A stretch of DNA of 64,000 nucleotides. It comes from Aldehydirespirator sp965248735 (GTDB lineage Bacteria; Actinomycetota; Acidimicrobiia; Acidimicrobiales; Aldehydirespiratoraceae). Shown piece by piece: positions 8,414-17,115 of this stretch. The notes under the pieces were generated by a model that was given only the letters and a program-made list of their open reading frames with translations, was not told the origin of the DNA and did not search any database. The position numbers and the translations under genes are program-made. The DNA lies in the NCBI GenBank assembly GCA_965248735.1, contig OZ252146.1:372001-436000 (forward strand), written 5' to 3'. The number at the start of each line of letters is the position of its first letter. Within the stretch, counting starts at the first letter, position 1.

Positions 8414-9469
8414 TTACGACGGGATCCAGGCACTCCAGGTGGCCTCGTTGGCGGCGATCCAGTCGGCCGCGGCCTCGTCGACGCTCTTGCCCTCGTTATC
8501 GATCGCACCCAACATCGACACCTGGTCGGCGGTGGTGTAGTTGAAGTTGTGCAGGAACTCCCAAGCCGCGGGAGCACCGTCCTCGAGCCCGGCCCAGACG
8601 ATCTTGAACAGATCATCCGGCGCATAGTACTTGTTTCCGTCGGGGTCCAGCGGCAGTTCCAGCTCGACGAGATCGAAGCTGCTGAACGCCACGTGCGGTG
8701 TCCAGAAGTACGCCAGCACCGCCTCGTCGCGGGCGAAGGCCCCGTCGAAGGCAGCCAGCAGCGCCGCCTCGGAACCGGCGTACACGATCTCTAGGTTCAG
8801 TCCGAAGTCATCGATGAGGTCCTGCTCGAAGGACACCCAGCTCGGGTCGCCGTGCAGGATCTGCCCAGCCTCGCCCGTCTCTGCAGTGGCGAACAGACCG
8901 GCCAGTTCGGCATCGGTGAACGCTTCCGCGGTGGCCAGCGCGGGGTTCTGGTCGATCATGTAGGCGGGCAGGTACCAGCCGATCTGGCCAACGGGACCGA
9001 GCAGCCCGGCGTCGACGACGTTTCCGTCGGGGTTGTCTATGAAGTCGGTCCGGTTCTGGGCGTGGCCGGACGGCCACACTTCCAGCGACGCGTGCAGATC
9101 ACCGGTGTTGATTGCCGCCCACTGGGCGTTCTCATCGAGGTCGGTTACCTCCACTGTGTAGCCGATGTGCTCGAGCAATTGCGCGGCGACCGCGATGTTG
9201 GCAGCCGAGCCGTTCCACGGATTGGCGATGAGCTGGATGGTGGTGATCTCACCCAAGTCGGCTTCGGCCATGGGCTCCTCTTCGGCCATGGGCTCCTCTT
9301 CGGCCATCGGCTCCTCTTCGGCCATCGGCTCCTCTTCGGCCATCGGCTCCTCAGCGGGCTCTTCGGGCGCCGCCGGGGCCGCATCGTCGGCGTCGTCGTC
9401 CCCGCAGGCCGCGGCCAGCAGGCCGAACACTGCGAGCGCGGCAATTAGCTTCCAGAGCGATCTGCTCAT
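8414..9469 (-). CDS. proX: Glycine betaine/carnitine-type ABC transporter substrate-binding lipoprotein
   Basis: The product is 351 aa, starting at an ATG with AGGGA about 8 nt upstream. A lipoprotein signal (LIAALAVFGLLAAAC) is followed by an acidic linker of MAEEEP units, five copies of an 18-bp repeat at about 9264-9354. The mature part is an OpuAC/ProX fold: ITTIQLIANPWNGSAANI, GDLHASLEVWPSGHAQN, then WVSFEQDL and YFWTPHVAFSSFDLVEL. It binds quaternary amines and delivers them to the ProVW-type complex encoded divergently at 9575-12779. The downstream catabolic genes point to carnitine or betaines as ligand. Confidence 0.88.
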   Translation of the reverse strand: MSRSLWKLIAALAVFGLLAAACGDDDADDAAPAAPEEPAEEPMAEEEPMAEEEPMAEEEPMAEEEPMAEADLGEITTIQLIANPWNGSAANIAVAAQLLEHIGYTVEVTDLDENAQWAAINTGDLHASLEVWPSGHAQNRTDFIDNPDGNVVDAGLLGPVGQIGWYLPAYMIDQNPALATAEAFTDAELAGLFATAETGEAGQILHGDPSWVSFEQDLIDDFGLNLEIVYAGSEAALLAAFDGAFARDEAVLAYFWTPHVAFSSFDLVELELPLDPDGNKYYAPDDLFKIVWAGLEDGAPAAWEFLHNFNYTTADQVSMLGAIDNEGKSVDEAAADWIAANEATWSAWIPS

Positions 9470-9574
9470 CGTTGTTCCCTCCAGTTGGTAGTCGCTGCGA
9501 TTGTGCAGCCTTGAACTGGGGACAGTCTATAGCACCTGACGGATCGCGAGGCTCGTGGGCACTACATTGGTCCG

Positions 9575-10648
9575 GTGGTGGACACCTCAATGGCACCGTT
9601 GGAGTGCACCCAGATCACAAAGGTCTTCGGCGACAACACCACGGCTGCCATTGAACTGCTCGCAGACGGCTGTGACCGCCAGCAGGTGCTCGAGCGCACC
9701 CGCTGCCTGGTGGCGGTGCGCGACGTGACCTTCTCGGTGGAGCGAGGCGAGACGTTTGTCGTGATGGGCCTCTCCGGCTCGGGGAAGTCGACCCTGATCC
9801 GGTGCCTGTCCCGGCTGATCGAGCCGACCAGCGGGACCGTGAAGATCGACGGCACGTCGATCGGGGACTTGGACGACCATGAGCTGAGAGAGCTCAGGCG
9901 GCAGCGCCTGTCGATGGTGTTCCAGCACTTCGGGCTGTTCCCCCACCGAAGGGTGATCGACAACGTCGCGTTCGGCCTCGAGATCCAGGGTGCTCCCAAG
10001 GCCAACCGGTACGAGCGGGCCCTGGAGGTGCTGGCGACGGTCGGTCTGGGCGACTGGGCCGACCACTTCCCGCAGCAGCTCTCGGGCGGGATGCAGCAGC
10101 GGGTGGGGCTGGCCCGGGCGCTGTGCGTGGAGCCGGAGATCCTGTTCTTCGACGAGCCCTTCTCCGCGCTCGATCCCCTGATCCGCCGCGACATGCAGGA
10201 CGAGCTCCTCTCCCTTCAAGCCAGGATGCGGCGGACGCTGGTTTTCATCACCCACGACTTCCATGAGGCGCTCAAGCTCGGCGACCGCATCGCCATCATG
10301 AAGGACGGCGAGTTCGTCCAGGTCGGCACGCCGGAGCAGATCGTCTCGTCGCCGGCCGACGACTACGTGCGCGAATTCACCGAAGACGCCCCGAAGACCA
10401 AGGTGATCACGGTGGGCGCGGTGATGCGGACCCTGGACGGCGAGGCCCCGCCCGGGGAGTCGGTGAGCCTCGACACGGTGCTCGACGACGTTCTTCCCCG
10501 GCTGCTGGCCAACCCCGAAGCCCTGGGCGTGGCCGACGATCAGGGCAACGTGGTGGGCGCGGTCGACCGTGAGCGGGTGGCGGCGCTGCTGGGGGCGAGG
10601 CCCCGAGCCGGCGAGGCTACGACCGGCCGGGCCGTTGGGCGACCGTGA
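9575..10648 (+). CDS. proV: Betaine/carnitine ABC transporter ATP-binding protein
   Basis: A 357-aa cytoplasmic ATPase of the quaternary-amine uptake (ProV/OpuAA) family. It has Walker A GLSGSGKSTLIRC, the Q-loop FQHFGLFPHRRV, the signature LSGGMQQRVGLARAL, Walker B ILFFDEPFSALDPLIR and the switch His in FITHDFHEAL. An extra N-terminal part (AIELLADGCDRQQVLERT) and a C-terminal single CBS-like region (ALGVADDQGNVVGAVDRERV) match ProV, where CBS regions can sense osmolarity. Its stop overlaps the region where the permease could start, so the two are probably co-translated. Confidence 0.9.
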   Translation: MVDTSMAPLECTQITKVFGDNTTAAIELLADGCDRQQVLERTRCLVAVRDVTFSVERGETFVVMGLSGSGKSTLIRCLSRLIEPTSGTVKIDGTSIGDLDDHELRELRRQRLSMVFQHFGLFPHRRVIDNVAFGLEIQGAPKANRYERALEVLATVGLGDWADHFPQQLSGGMQQRVGLARALCVEPEILFFDEPFSALDPLIRRDMQDELLSLQARMRRTLVFITHDFHEALKLGDRIAIMKDGEFVQVGTPEQIVSSPADDYVREFTEDAPKTKVITVGAVMRTLDGEAPPGESVSLDTVLDDVLPRLLANPEALGVADDQGNVVGAVDRERVAALLGARPRAGEATTGRAVGRP

Positions 10649-10658
10649 CCGGGCAGCC

Positions 10659-12779
10659 GTGACCGCGGCCGCCCCGGCACCGTCGCAGGTCGCCGGCGCG
10701 GTGGAGGCCCGGCTGGCGCTCGACCGGCGGCGACGGACCCGCTCCGGGGCCGAGCTGATCGTGGGGGCGGCCGTCGTTGTCGCCACCCAACTGGCACTCA
10801 GCTCGGTGGGCGGGTTCCCCGAGTCGTGGACCATCCCACTGGCCGACTGGATCGACGACGCCCGCCGCTGGGTGATCAACAATCAGACCACCCACTGGAG
10901 TTTCTCCTTCTTCTTCAACCCCGTGAGCGACTCGATCGACTGGGGGCTCCGCATCGTCGAGCGTTTCCTGCTATGGCTGCCGTGGTACGTGGTGACGGCG
11001 GTGACTGCCATGCTGGCCACTTTGGCGCTGGGACTCAGGGCCGGACTGGTCTCCGCGGTCGGTGTCCTTTACTTCGGCGCCATCGGCCTCTGGGAGGAGA
11101 GCCTCGAGACGGTGGCGCTCATGACGATGGCGGTCGGCATCGCGGTTGCCATCGGCATCCCCGTGGGGATCGCCTCGGCCCGCTACGACCGGGTGCAGCG
11201 GTCGGTGCGGCCGGTGCTCGACGCCATGCAGACCCTGCCCGCGTTCGTGTACCTGATCCCGGTGGTGCTTCTATTCGGCGTGGCCCGCGTGCCGGCCATC
11301 ATCGCTTCGGTGGTGTATGCGCTCCCGCCGGTGGTGCGGCTCACCGACCTCGGGATCCGCACCGTGCCCGCCGCCACTGTGGAAGCGGCCGAGATGTTTG
11401 GGGCCACGCCTCGCCAGACGCTGCGCAAGGTGCAGTTCCCGCTGGCGCTGCCCAGCGTGCTCACAGGCATCAACCAGACCATCATGATGGCGTTGAGCAT
11501 CGTGGTGATCGCAGCCCTTATCGGCGCCGGGGGGCTGGGCCAGGTGGTGCTGGAATCCCTTCGAGGACTGCACGTCGGCCGGGCGCTGGAAGCGGGCCTG
11601 GCCATCGTCGTTCTCGCCATGATCATGGACCGCCTCACCCACGGAGCCGCTGGCCTGGGCGCCCGGCGTCGCAAGTTCCGCCTGATGCCCGATTCCCTGG
11701 AGGGTCGGGCTCTGGTGAGAGGGACGGAGGACGTGCTGGCATCGGTCGACCGGTTGCTGTGCCGGGCGGGCGCGGCCCTGGCAGGGCCGATGCGCCGCAC
11801 TCCCGGCCTGGTAGGGCTAGCCGGCCACCCGCGCCGGGTACTCGGCGCGGTCGCCCTGGCGGCCGGTGTGTTCGTCAGCTCGTTCTTCGGGAGGCCCGAG
11901 TTCCCCTCGGCGATCTCGCTGTCGTTCGCGTCGGCCATCGACTGGCTGGTGGACTGGGTGCGGGACAACCTCTACGAGATCGGCGGAACCTGGTTCGGGA
12001 CCGGTTGGTTCAGCGACTCCATCACCATCTACGCGGTCACGCCGCTGCGCGAGCTGTTCAGCTCCGATCTGGCCTGGCCGGTGGTGATGCTGGTGGTGGC
12101 GCTGGCCGGGTGGCGCCTGGGCGGGGCGGCCCTGGCCACGTTCTGCACGGCCTGCGTGGCCGGTCTGGGCCTTCTCGGGATGTGGCGTCTGTCCATGGAC
12201 ACCCTCGCCCAGGTGATTGTGGCGGTGGTCATGGCGATCCTGTGCGGCATTCCCCTCGGCGTGCTTGCGGCTCGCAACGACCGGTTCGAGCGGATGATCA
12301 AGCCGGTGCTCGACTTCCTGCAGACCATCCCCAGCTTCGTGCTGCTCGTGCCGGTGATCATCATGTTCAACGTGGGCCGGGTCCCCGGGATCATCGCATC
12401 CGTGCTCTACGCGCTGCCCGCTGCGACCCGCCTCACCAACCTGGGCATACGGCAGGTGGAGGGCGAGGCCACCGAGGCCTCCAGGGCTTTCGGCGCCACC
12501 CGGGGCCAGACCCTGCGCAAGGTGCAACTGCCGCTGGCCGCGCCCAGCATCATCGCGGGCATCAACCAGACCGTGATGCTCGTGCTGGCCATGGTGGTGA
12601 TCGCCGGGCTGGTCGGCGGTGGCGGTTTGGGACTTGAGACGGTCAAGGGGCTCCGGCGCAGCGACTCGGTTGGCTCGGGATTCGTGGCAGGCCTGGCGAT
12701 CGTGCTGCTGGCAATGCTGCTGGACCGCCTACTTCAAGCCTGGACCCGCCGCTTCACCCCAGTCGAGAGCGGACCCTGA
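10659..12779 (+). CDS. proW: Betaine/carnitine ABC permease, tandem fusion of two ProW units
   Basis: The protein is about 706 aa, twice the usual ProW length. It contains two complete membrane-permease units. The first has the EAA-like loop EAAEMFGATPRQTLRKVQFP then INQTIMMALSIVVIAALIG. The second repeats this as EASRAFGATRGQTLRKVQLP then INQTVMLVLAMVVIAGLVG. Each is preceded by QTLPAFVYLIPVVLLF or QTIPSFVLLVPVIIMF. One polypeptide may therefore form the whole membrane channel that usually needs a ProW dimer. The start is uncertain (GTG at 10659, or TTG at 10635 overlapping proV). Confidence 0.85.
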   Translation: MTAAAPAPSQVAGAVEARLALDRRRRTRSGAELIVGAAVVVATQLALSSVGGFPESWTIPLADWIDDARRWVINNQTTHWSFSFFFNPVSDSIDWGLRIVERFLLWLPWYVVTAVTAMLATLALGLRAGLVSAVGVLYFGAIGLWEESLETVALMTMAVGIAVAIGIPVGIASARYDRVQRSVRPVLDAMQTLPAFVYLIPVVLLFGVARVPAIIASVVYALPPVVRLTDLGIRTVPAATVEAAEMFGATPRQTLRKVQFPLALPSVLTGINQTIMMALSIVVIAALIGAGGLGQVVLESLRGLHVGRALEAGLAIVVLAMIMDRLTHGAAGLGARRRKFRLMPDSLEGRALVRGTEDVLASVDRLLCRAGAALAGPMRRTPGLVGLAGHPRRVLGAVALAAGVFVSSFFGRPEFPSAISLSFASAIDWLVDWVRDNLYEIGGTWFGTGWFSDSITIYAVTPLRELFSSDLAWPVVMLVVALAGWRLGGAALATFCTACVAGLGLLGMWRLSMDTLAQVIVAVVMAILCGIPLGVLAARNDRFERMIKPVLDFLQTIPSFVLLVPVIIMFNVGRVPGIIASVLYALPAATRLTNLGIRQVEGEATEASRAFGATRGQTLRKVQLPLAAPSIIAGINQTVMLVLAMVVIAGLVGGGGLGLETVKGLRRSDSVGSGFVAGLAIVLLAMLLDRLLQAWTRRFTPVESGP

Positions 12780-12790
12780 TCGAGCTCCGC

Positions 12791-13588
12791 TCAGCGGCCC
12801 TGCCAGCGGGGGGCGCGGCCCTCGGTGAAAGCGGTCGGTCCCTCGACCGCGTCGGCGGAACCGAGCATGGCCTCGTAGGCGGCCAGTTTGCCGGAGCGCA
12901 GCAGATCGAAGGCCTCAGCCCGCGGCAGATACTGGGTGCGGTCGCGGATCTGGTGGATGGCTGCCACCGACAGCGGCGCCGCTTCCACAACCCTGGCCGC
13001 GAGGGCGCGGGTCTCGGTCATGAGATCGGCGGTGCCGACCACCGAGTTGACGAGACCCCAGCGCAGCGCTTCAGCCGCGTCGAGGCGGCGGCCGGTATAG
13101 AGGATCTCGTTGGCCACCGCGGGCGGCAGCATCCGGGGCAGGCGCACCGACCCGGTGTCGGGCACTATCCCCAGCGAAGCCTCCGGCAGCCAGAAGCGGG
13201 CGTGCTCGGCGGCCACCACGAGATCGGCGGCCAGGACGATCTCGAATCCCCCGCCCACGGCCATGCCGTTGACCGCGGCGATCACCGGCTTGAGCAGGCC
13301 GGGCAGCTCTCCGAAGCCCCCGAAGCCGCCCTCGCCGTAGTCGGCCTCGAACTCCTCGCCCTCCGCAGCGGCGTTGAGGTCCCATCCGGCGCAGAAGAAC
13401 CGGTCACCGGCGCCGGTGAGAATGGCCACCCTCAGTTCGGGGTCGTCTCGGAACTCGGCGAACACCCGGCTGAGCTCGCGGCTCGTGGCCGCGTCGATGG
13501 CGTTGGCCTTGGGGCGGTCGAGGGTGACCTCGAGCACCGGACCGTCGGCCACAACCCTCACCGGGCCGGGAGAGGCTGCCTCAGTCAT
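12791..13588 (-). CDS. Enoyl-CoA hydratase/isomerase (crotonase) family protein, CaiD-like context
   Basis: A 265-aa crotonase fold. The oxyanion-hole loop FCAGWDLNA and GMAVGGGFEIVLAADLVV are present. Both usual acidic positions are retained: the Glu in GGGFE and the Glu in LPEASLGIVPDTG. The enzyme should hydrate or dehydrate a CoA ester. Beside a carnitine dehydrogenase-thioesterase and a betaine importer, crotonobetainyl-CoA/carnitinyl-CoA is a reasonable substrate, but a general enoyl-CoA cannot be excluded. Its start overlaps the stop of the upstream synthetase by 8 bp, indicating one operon. Confidence 0.85.
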   Translation of the reverse strand: MTEAASPGPVRVVADGPVLEVTLDRPKANAIDAATSRELSRVFAEFRDDPELRVAILTGAGDRFFCAGWDLNAAAEGEEFEADYGEGGFGGFGELPGLLKPVIAAVNGMAVGGGFEIVLAADLVVAAEHARFWLPEASLGIVPDTGSVRLPRMLPPAVANEILYTGRRLDAAEALRWGLVNSVVGTADLMTETRALAARVVEAAPLSVAAIHQIRDRTQYLPRAEAFDLLRSGKLAAYEAMLGSADAVEGPTAFTEGRAPRWQGR

Positions 13589-15890
13589 GGGCCGGGAGCT
13601 CGGCCACGAGCATCAGCGCGTCAGCGGCGACCGCGCCGTGCGGCGTGACCATGAGGGGGTTGATCTCGACTTCGAAGATGCTGCGATCGTCGCGCACCAG
13701 CGCGCCGAGCGCAGAGACCGCCTCGACCACAGCGTCGACAGCGCCGGCGGGACGGCCCCGATAACCGGCGAGAAGGGGCCATATCCGCAGGCTGCGCAGG
13801 ACTTCGAGGACGTCGCCGGCCGCCGCGGGCAGCAGCAGGCTGACAGTGTCGTCGAGCAGCTCCGCCAGAGTGCCGCCCGCCCCGAGGGTCAGCAGCATTC
13901 CCACTGGCGGGGTGGGCCGCACGCTCACTAGCAGCTCCGCGACGGCATCGGGGATCAGGGACTCGACAAGAACGCTTCCGTCACCGGCTGCGGCCAGGCG
14001 CTGGACCGCTGACGTCACCTCACCCGCGTCCGCGAGCCCGACTGCCACTGCGCCGGTGTCGGACTTGTGTGCGACGCCGCTGGCCTTGACCGCGACCGGG
14101 TAGCCGATCTTGGCCGCCGCCGCAGCCGCAGCCTCCTCGGCCGGGACCAAGATCCCCGCCGGCACGGCGATGCCTGCCGCCGCCAGGCGCTGCTTGGCCT
14201 CGTGCTCGGACAGCACCCTGAGACCGGTGTCAGGATGCTGTGGGGGAGCCAGCAACCCGGCGACGGGGGCGGAGGCCTTCTGTCCCCAGGCCGCAGCCGC
14301 TTCGAGAGCCGACAGCGCGTTGTCGATGTCGGCGCAGCAGACCAGACCCAGCGCGGCGGCTCGGGTCCGGGCCTGCAATGGCAGGTTCTCCGCCATCGAG
14401 GCCGCAACCACTCCGGGAGTGCCACTGGTCGAGCAGGCTGCGGCGAAGGCCCTCAGCGTGGGCCACCATCGAGACCGGTCCAGTCCCTCTGCAGGAAAGT
14501 CGAGGACCAACAGCGCGGCATCGAAGGGCGGGGCTGATGCAGACTGCCCCGCGTCGGCATCGAAGGGCGGGGCTGATGCAGACTGCCCCGCGTCGGCATC
14601 GAAGGGCGGGGCTGATGCAGACTGCCCCGCGTCGGCATCGAAGGGCGGGGCTGATGCAGACTGCCCCGCGTCGGCATCGAAGGGCGGGGCTGATGCAGAC
14701 TGCCCCGCGTCGGCATCGAAGGGCGGGGCTGATGCAGACTGCCCCGCGTCGGCATCGAAGGGCGGGGCTGATGCGGCCCTCTTCGTGTCCTCGTCGAGCA
14801 CGGCGCCGAAGCACGCGGTCAGGCGGGCCTCGTCACCCCAGATGAACGTGTGGTAGTCGAGCGGATTGGTGACCGCGACCCGGTCGTCCAGCGCCGCGAT
14901 GACCCGGTCGGCGTGATCGGGCGCGAATGACGGGAAGGCCAGGTCACGGCATCGGGCGCGATCCGCGACCAGCGACGCCTCACCCCCCGAGCAGCTCATT
15001 GACGCCAGCCGGTTGCCCCTCAACGGTCCCACCGCGCACAGGACCGACAGTGAGTCCAACAGTTCGGGCACCGTGTGCACCCGGCGCACGCCGAGGCGCG
15101 CGAACAGTGCGTCGTAGGCCGCGTCCTCGCCTACCAGAGACGCCGTGTGGGAGATCGCGATGGCACTCGAGGCCTGCGAAGCTCCCAGCTTCAGCGCCAC
15201 CACTGGCAGGCTGCGCTCCCGCGCCGAGTGAACAGCCGCTGCGAAGCGCTCCACGTCGTCCACCGCCTCCACCACGAGACCCACCCCGGTCACGGCCTCA
15301 TCGGCGACCAGAGCCTCGAGCGCCTCGGCCACGCCGACATCGGCCTGGTTGCCGAGCGCCAACACATGGGCCACGTCCAGGCCGCGTCGCTGCATTGTGA
15401 GGTTCACCGCGATGTTGCCGCTCTGACTCACCAAAGCAACCCCGCTCTGGCAGCGGGCCAGCCCGTGCACGTCGGGCCAGAGCGCGGCGCCGGCCACCGC
15501 GGAGAGGGTCCCGTAGCAGTTGGGGCCCACCAGGGGCATGCCGGCGGCCGCATCCACCAACTCGGCTTGCAGCGCCGCTCCAGCCTCGCCGGTCTCGGCG
15601 AAGCCCGACGCGTGGCATACCGCGGCACCGGTGCCTGCAGCAGCCAGTTGGCGCACCACCTCGACGGCCGGGTGGCGGCCCACACCGACAAAAGCAGCGT
15701 CGGGGCCGGCGGGCAGTTCGCTCACCGAGTCGAGCGTCGGCAGGCCCCGCAGCTCGCGGCGGGGGTTGACGGCCCACATGTCCCCCGAGAAGCCGAATGC
15801 GCGGCAGGCGTCGATGGCCAACTCGGCGGCTGCGCCCCCGACGAAGGCAAGCGACCGGGGCCGCAGCAGCCGGTCCAGCCGTCCGGTCAC
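13581..15890 (-). CDS. ADP-forming acyl-CoA synthetase (acetate-CoA ligase family) with internal 39-bp repeat insert
   Basis: About 769 aa from the GTG at 15890. The N-terminal CoA-binding Rossmann domain (RPRSLAFVGGAAAELAI, LVGPNCYGTLS, VALVSQSGNIAVNL) leads to the ligase domain with the phospho-accepting His context IAISHTASLVGEDAAYDALF. The C-terminal part is an ATP-grasp domain (GYPVAVKASGVAHKSDTGAV, FEVEINPLMV). It converts an acid, CoA and ATP to acyl-CoA, ADP and Pi. Inside the middle of the protein, 6.6 copies of a 13-residue unit (ASAPPFDADAGQS) are inserted in frame. In this operon it would activate carnitine or gamma-butyrobetaine, by inference. Confidence 0.83.
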   Translation of the reverse strand: MTGRLDRLLRPRSLAFVGGAAAELAIDACRAFGFSGDMWAVNPRRELRGLPTLDSVSELPAGPDAAFVGVGRHPAVEVVRQLAAAGTGAAVCHASGFAETGEAGAALQAELVDAAAGMPLVGPNCYGTLSAVAGAALWPDVHGLARCQSGVALVSQSGNIAVNLTMQRRGLDVAHVLALGNQADVGVAEALEALVADEAVTGVGLVVEAVDDVERFAAAVHSARERSLPVVALKLGASQASSAIAISHTASLVGEDAAYDALFARLGVRRVHTVPELLDSLSVLCAVGPLRGNRLASMSCSGGEASLVADRARCRDLAFPSFAPDHADRVIAALDDRVAVTNPLDYHTFIWGDEARLTACFGAVLDEDTKRAASAPPFDADAGQSASAPPFDADAGQSASAPPFDADAGQSASAPPFDADAGQSASAPPFDADAGQSASAPPFDADAGQSASAPPFDAALLVLDFPAEGLDRSRWWPTLRAFAAACSTSGTPGVVAASMAENLPLQARTRAAALGLVCCADIDNALSALEAAAAWGQKASAPVAGLLAPPQHPDTGLRVLSEHEAKQRLAAAGIAVPAGILVPAEEAAAAAAAKIGYPVAVKASGVAHKSDTGAVAVGLADAGEVTSAVQRLAAAGDGSVLVESLIPDAVAELLVSVRPTPPVGMLLTLGAGGTLAELLDDTVSLLLPAAAGDVLEVLRSLRIWPLLAGYRGRPAGAVDAVVEAVSALGALVRDDRSIFEVEINPLMVTPHGAVAADALMLVAELPAHD
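14518..14774. repeat. 39-bp in-frame tandem repeat inside the acyl-CoA synthetase gene
   Basis: GCATCGAAGGGCGGGGCTGA recurs at 14518, 14557, 14596, 14635, 14674, 14713 and 14752, exactly 39 bp apart; the last copy is partial. The copies are identical at base level and encode a 13-aa Pro/Asp/Ala-rich unit, so the reading frame survives copy-number change. The insert separates the ligase subdomain from the following strand ALLVLDFPAEGL. Confidence 0.95.
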
Positions 15891-15937
15891 GCCGCGGGCC
15901 GGTCCGCAATCGGGTGCGGTGTCGAGGTCACGGCAAT

Positions 15938-17098
15938 TCAGCTGCCGAGGGGCCGCAGCATGTCCCGGGACACGATGTGGCGCTGGATCTCGCTGGTGCC
16001 GTCCCAGATGCGATCGACGCGTGCGTCGCGCCAGATGCGCTCCAGCGGCAGCTCGTCCATCAGCCCCATCCCGCCGAGGATCTGGATGGCCTCGTCCGAC
16101 ACGAACTGCAGCATCTCGGTGGCCGACAGCTTGGCCATGGCCGCGTCGGCGTCGGTCATCTCGCCCCGCTCCGACAGCCAGGCGGCCCGGTAGGTCATCA
16201 GCTCCGCCTGCAGCAGGCGCGTGCGCATGTCGGCCAGCTTGAAGGACACCCCTTGGAAGCGTCCGATCCGCTGCCCGAACTGCTCGCGGGTCGCGGCCCA
16301 GTCGAGGGCCACCGACAGGGCCCGGTCGGCCCGCCCCAGGCACACCGCCGCCACCTGCAGGCGGGTGCTGCCCAGCCACTCGTTGGCCACGTCGAATCCC
16401 CGGTGCTCGTCGCCGAGCAGCTTGGAGGCGGGCACCCGGGCATCGTCGAAGTTCAGGATGAAGTTGTGGTAGCCGCGGTTCGAGACGCAGTTGTAGCCCG
16501 GCACCCGCTCCAGGCCGGGCGTGTCGAAGTCCACCAGCAGCGACGAGATCAGCTTGCGGGGTCCCCTGGCGGTGTCGGTGGTGCCAGTGGCCGCGAACAG
16601 GATCACGTAGTCGGCCAGGTCGGCGTGGCTGATGAAGTGCTTGGTGCCGTTCACCACGAAGTCGTCGCCACGCCGTTCGGCCCGGCAGGACATGCCGCGC
16701 AGGTCCGAGCCGGCGTCGGGCTCGCTCATGGCGAGGCACTCCACCCGCTCGCCCCGCACGGTGGGCAGCAGGTACTCCTCGACCTGGTTGCCGGTGCAGG
16801 CCCGCAGGATGTTGGACGGTCGGGCCACGATGTAGTGCAGGGCGTACGCGGTCCAGCCGAAGGCCCGCTCGGCCATGGCCAGGGTCAGGTCGTCGAGCCC
16901 GCCCCCGCCGAGTTCGGTAGGCATGTTGGCCGCGTAGAGGCCGGCATCGATGGCCTTGCTGCGGATCTCGTCCACCAGCTCGGGCGGTACCTGTCCGGTG
17001 CGCTCCACCTCGTCCTCGTGGGGGACCAGCTCGCGCTCGGTGAAGGCCCGCACGGTGTCGACCACCATCTGCTGGGAATCGTCAATCGAGAAGTCCAA
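15938..17098 (-). CDS. Acyl-CoA dehydrogenase (candidate betainyl-CoA dehydrogenase)
   Basis: The start is a TTG at 17098 with AAGGAGG six bases upstream, giving 386 aa, the usual length. The flavin-fold features are ECLAMSEPDAGSDLRGMSC and the VVNGTKHFISHADLADYVI strand, with C-terminal REQFGQRIGRFQG and IWDGTSEIQRHIVSRDM. At the position of the catalytic Glu of medium-chain enzymes (YEGT) this protein has Asp (WDGT), so the base may be Asp or lie elsewhere. It should introduce an alpha,beta double bond in a CoA ester. In this operon gamma-butyrobetainyl-CoA is the inferred substrate. Confidence 0.85.
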   Translation of the reverse strand: MDFSIDDSQQMVVDTVRAFTERELVPHEDEVERTGQVPPELVDEIRSKAIDAGLYAANMPTELGGGGLDDLTLAMAERAFGWTAYALHYIVARPSNILRACTGNQVEEYLLPTVRGERVECLAMSEPDAGSDLRGMSCRAERRGDDFVVNGTKHFISHADLADYVILFAATGTTDTARGPRKLISSLLVDFDTPGLERVPGYNCVSNRGYHNFILNFDDARVPASKLLGDEHRGFDVANEWLGSTRLQVAAVCLGRADRALSVALDWAATREQFGQRIGRFQGVSFKLADMRTRLLQAELMTYRAAWLSERGEMTDADAAMAKLSATEMLQFVSDEAIQILGGMGLMDELPLERIWRDARVDRIWDGTSEIQRHIVSRDMLRPLGS

Positions 17099-17115
17099 GT
17101 GGCCTCCTTGCGTGC

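Noticed and set aside
15890..16739. Upstream extension of the acyl-CoA synthetase frame over the acyl-CoA dehydrogenase gene
   Set aside because: The extension reads the dehydrogenase gene in a wrong frame. The synthetase CoA-binding domain begins right after the GTG at 15890.
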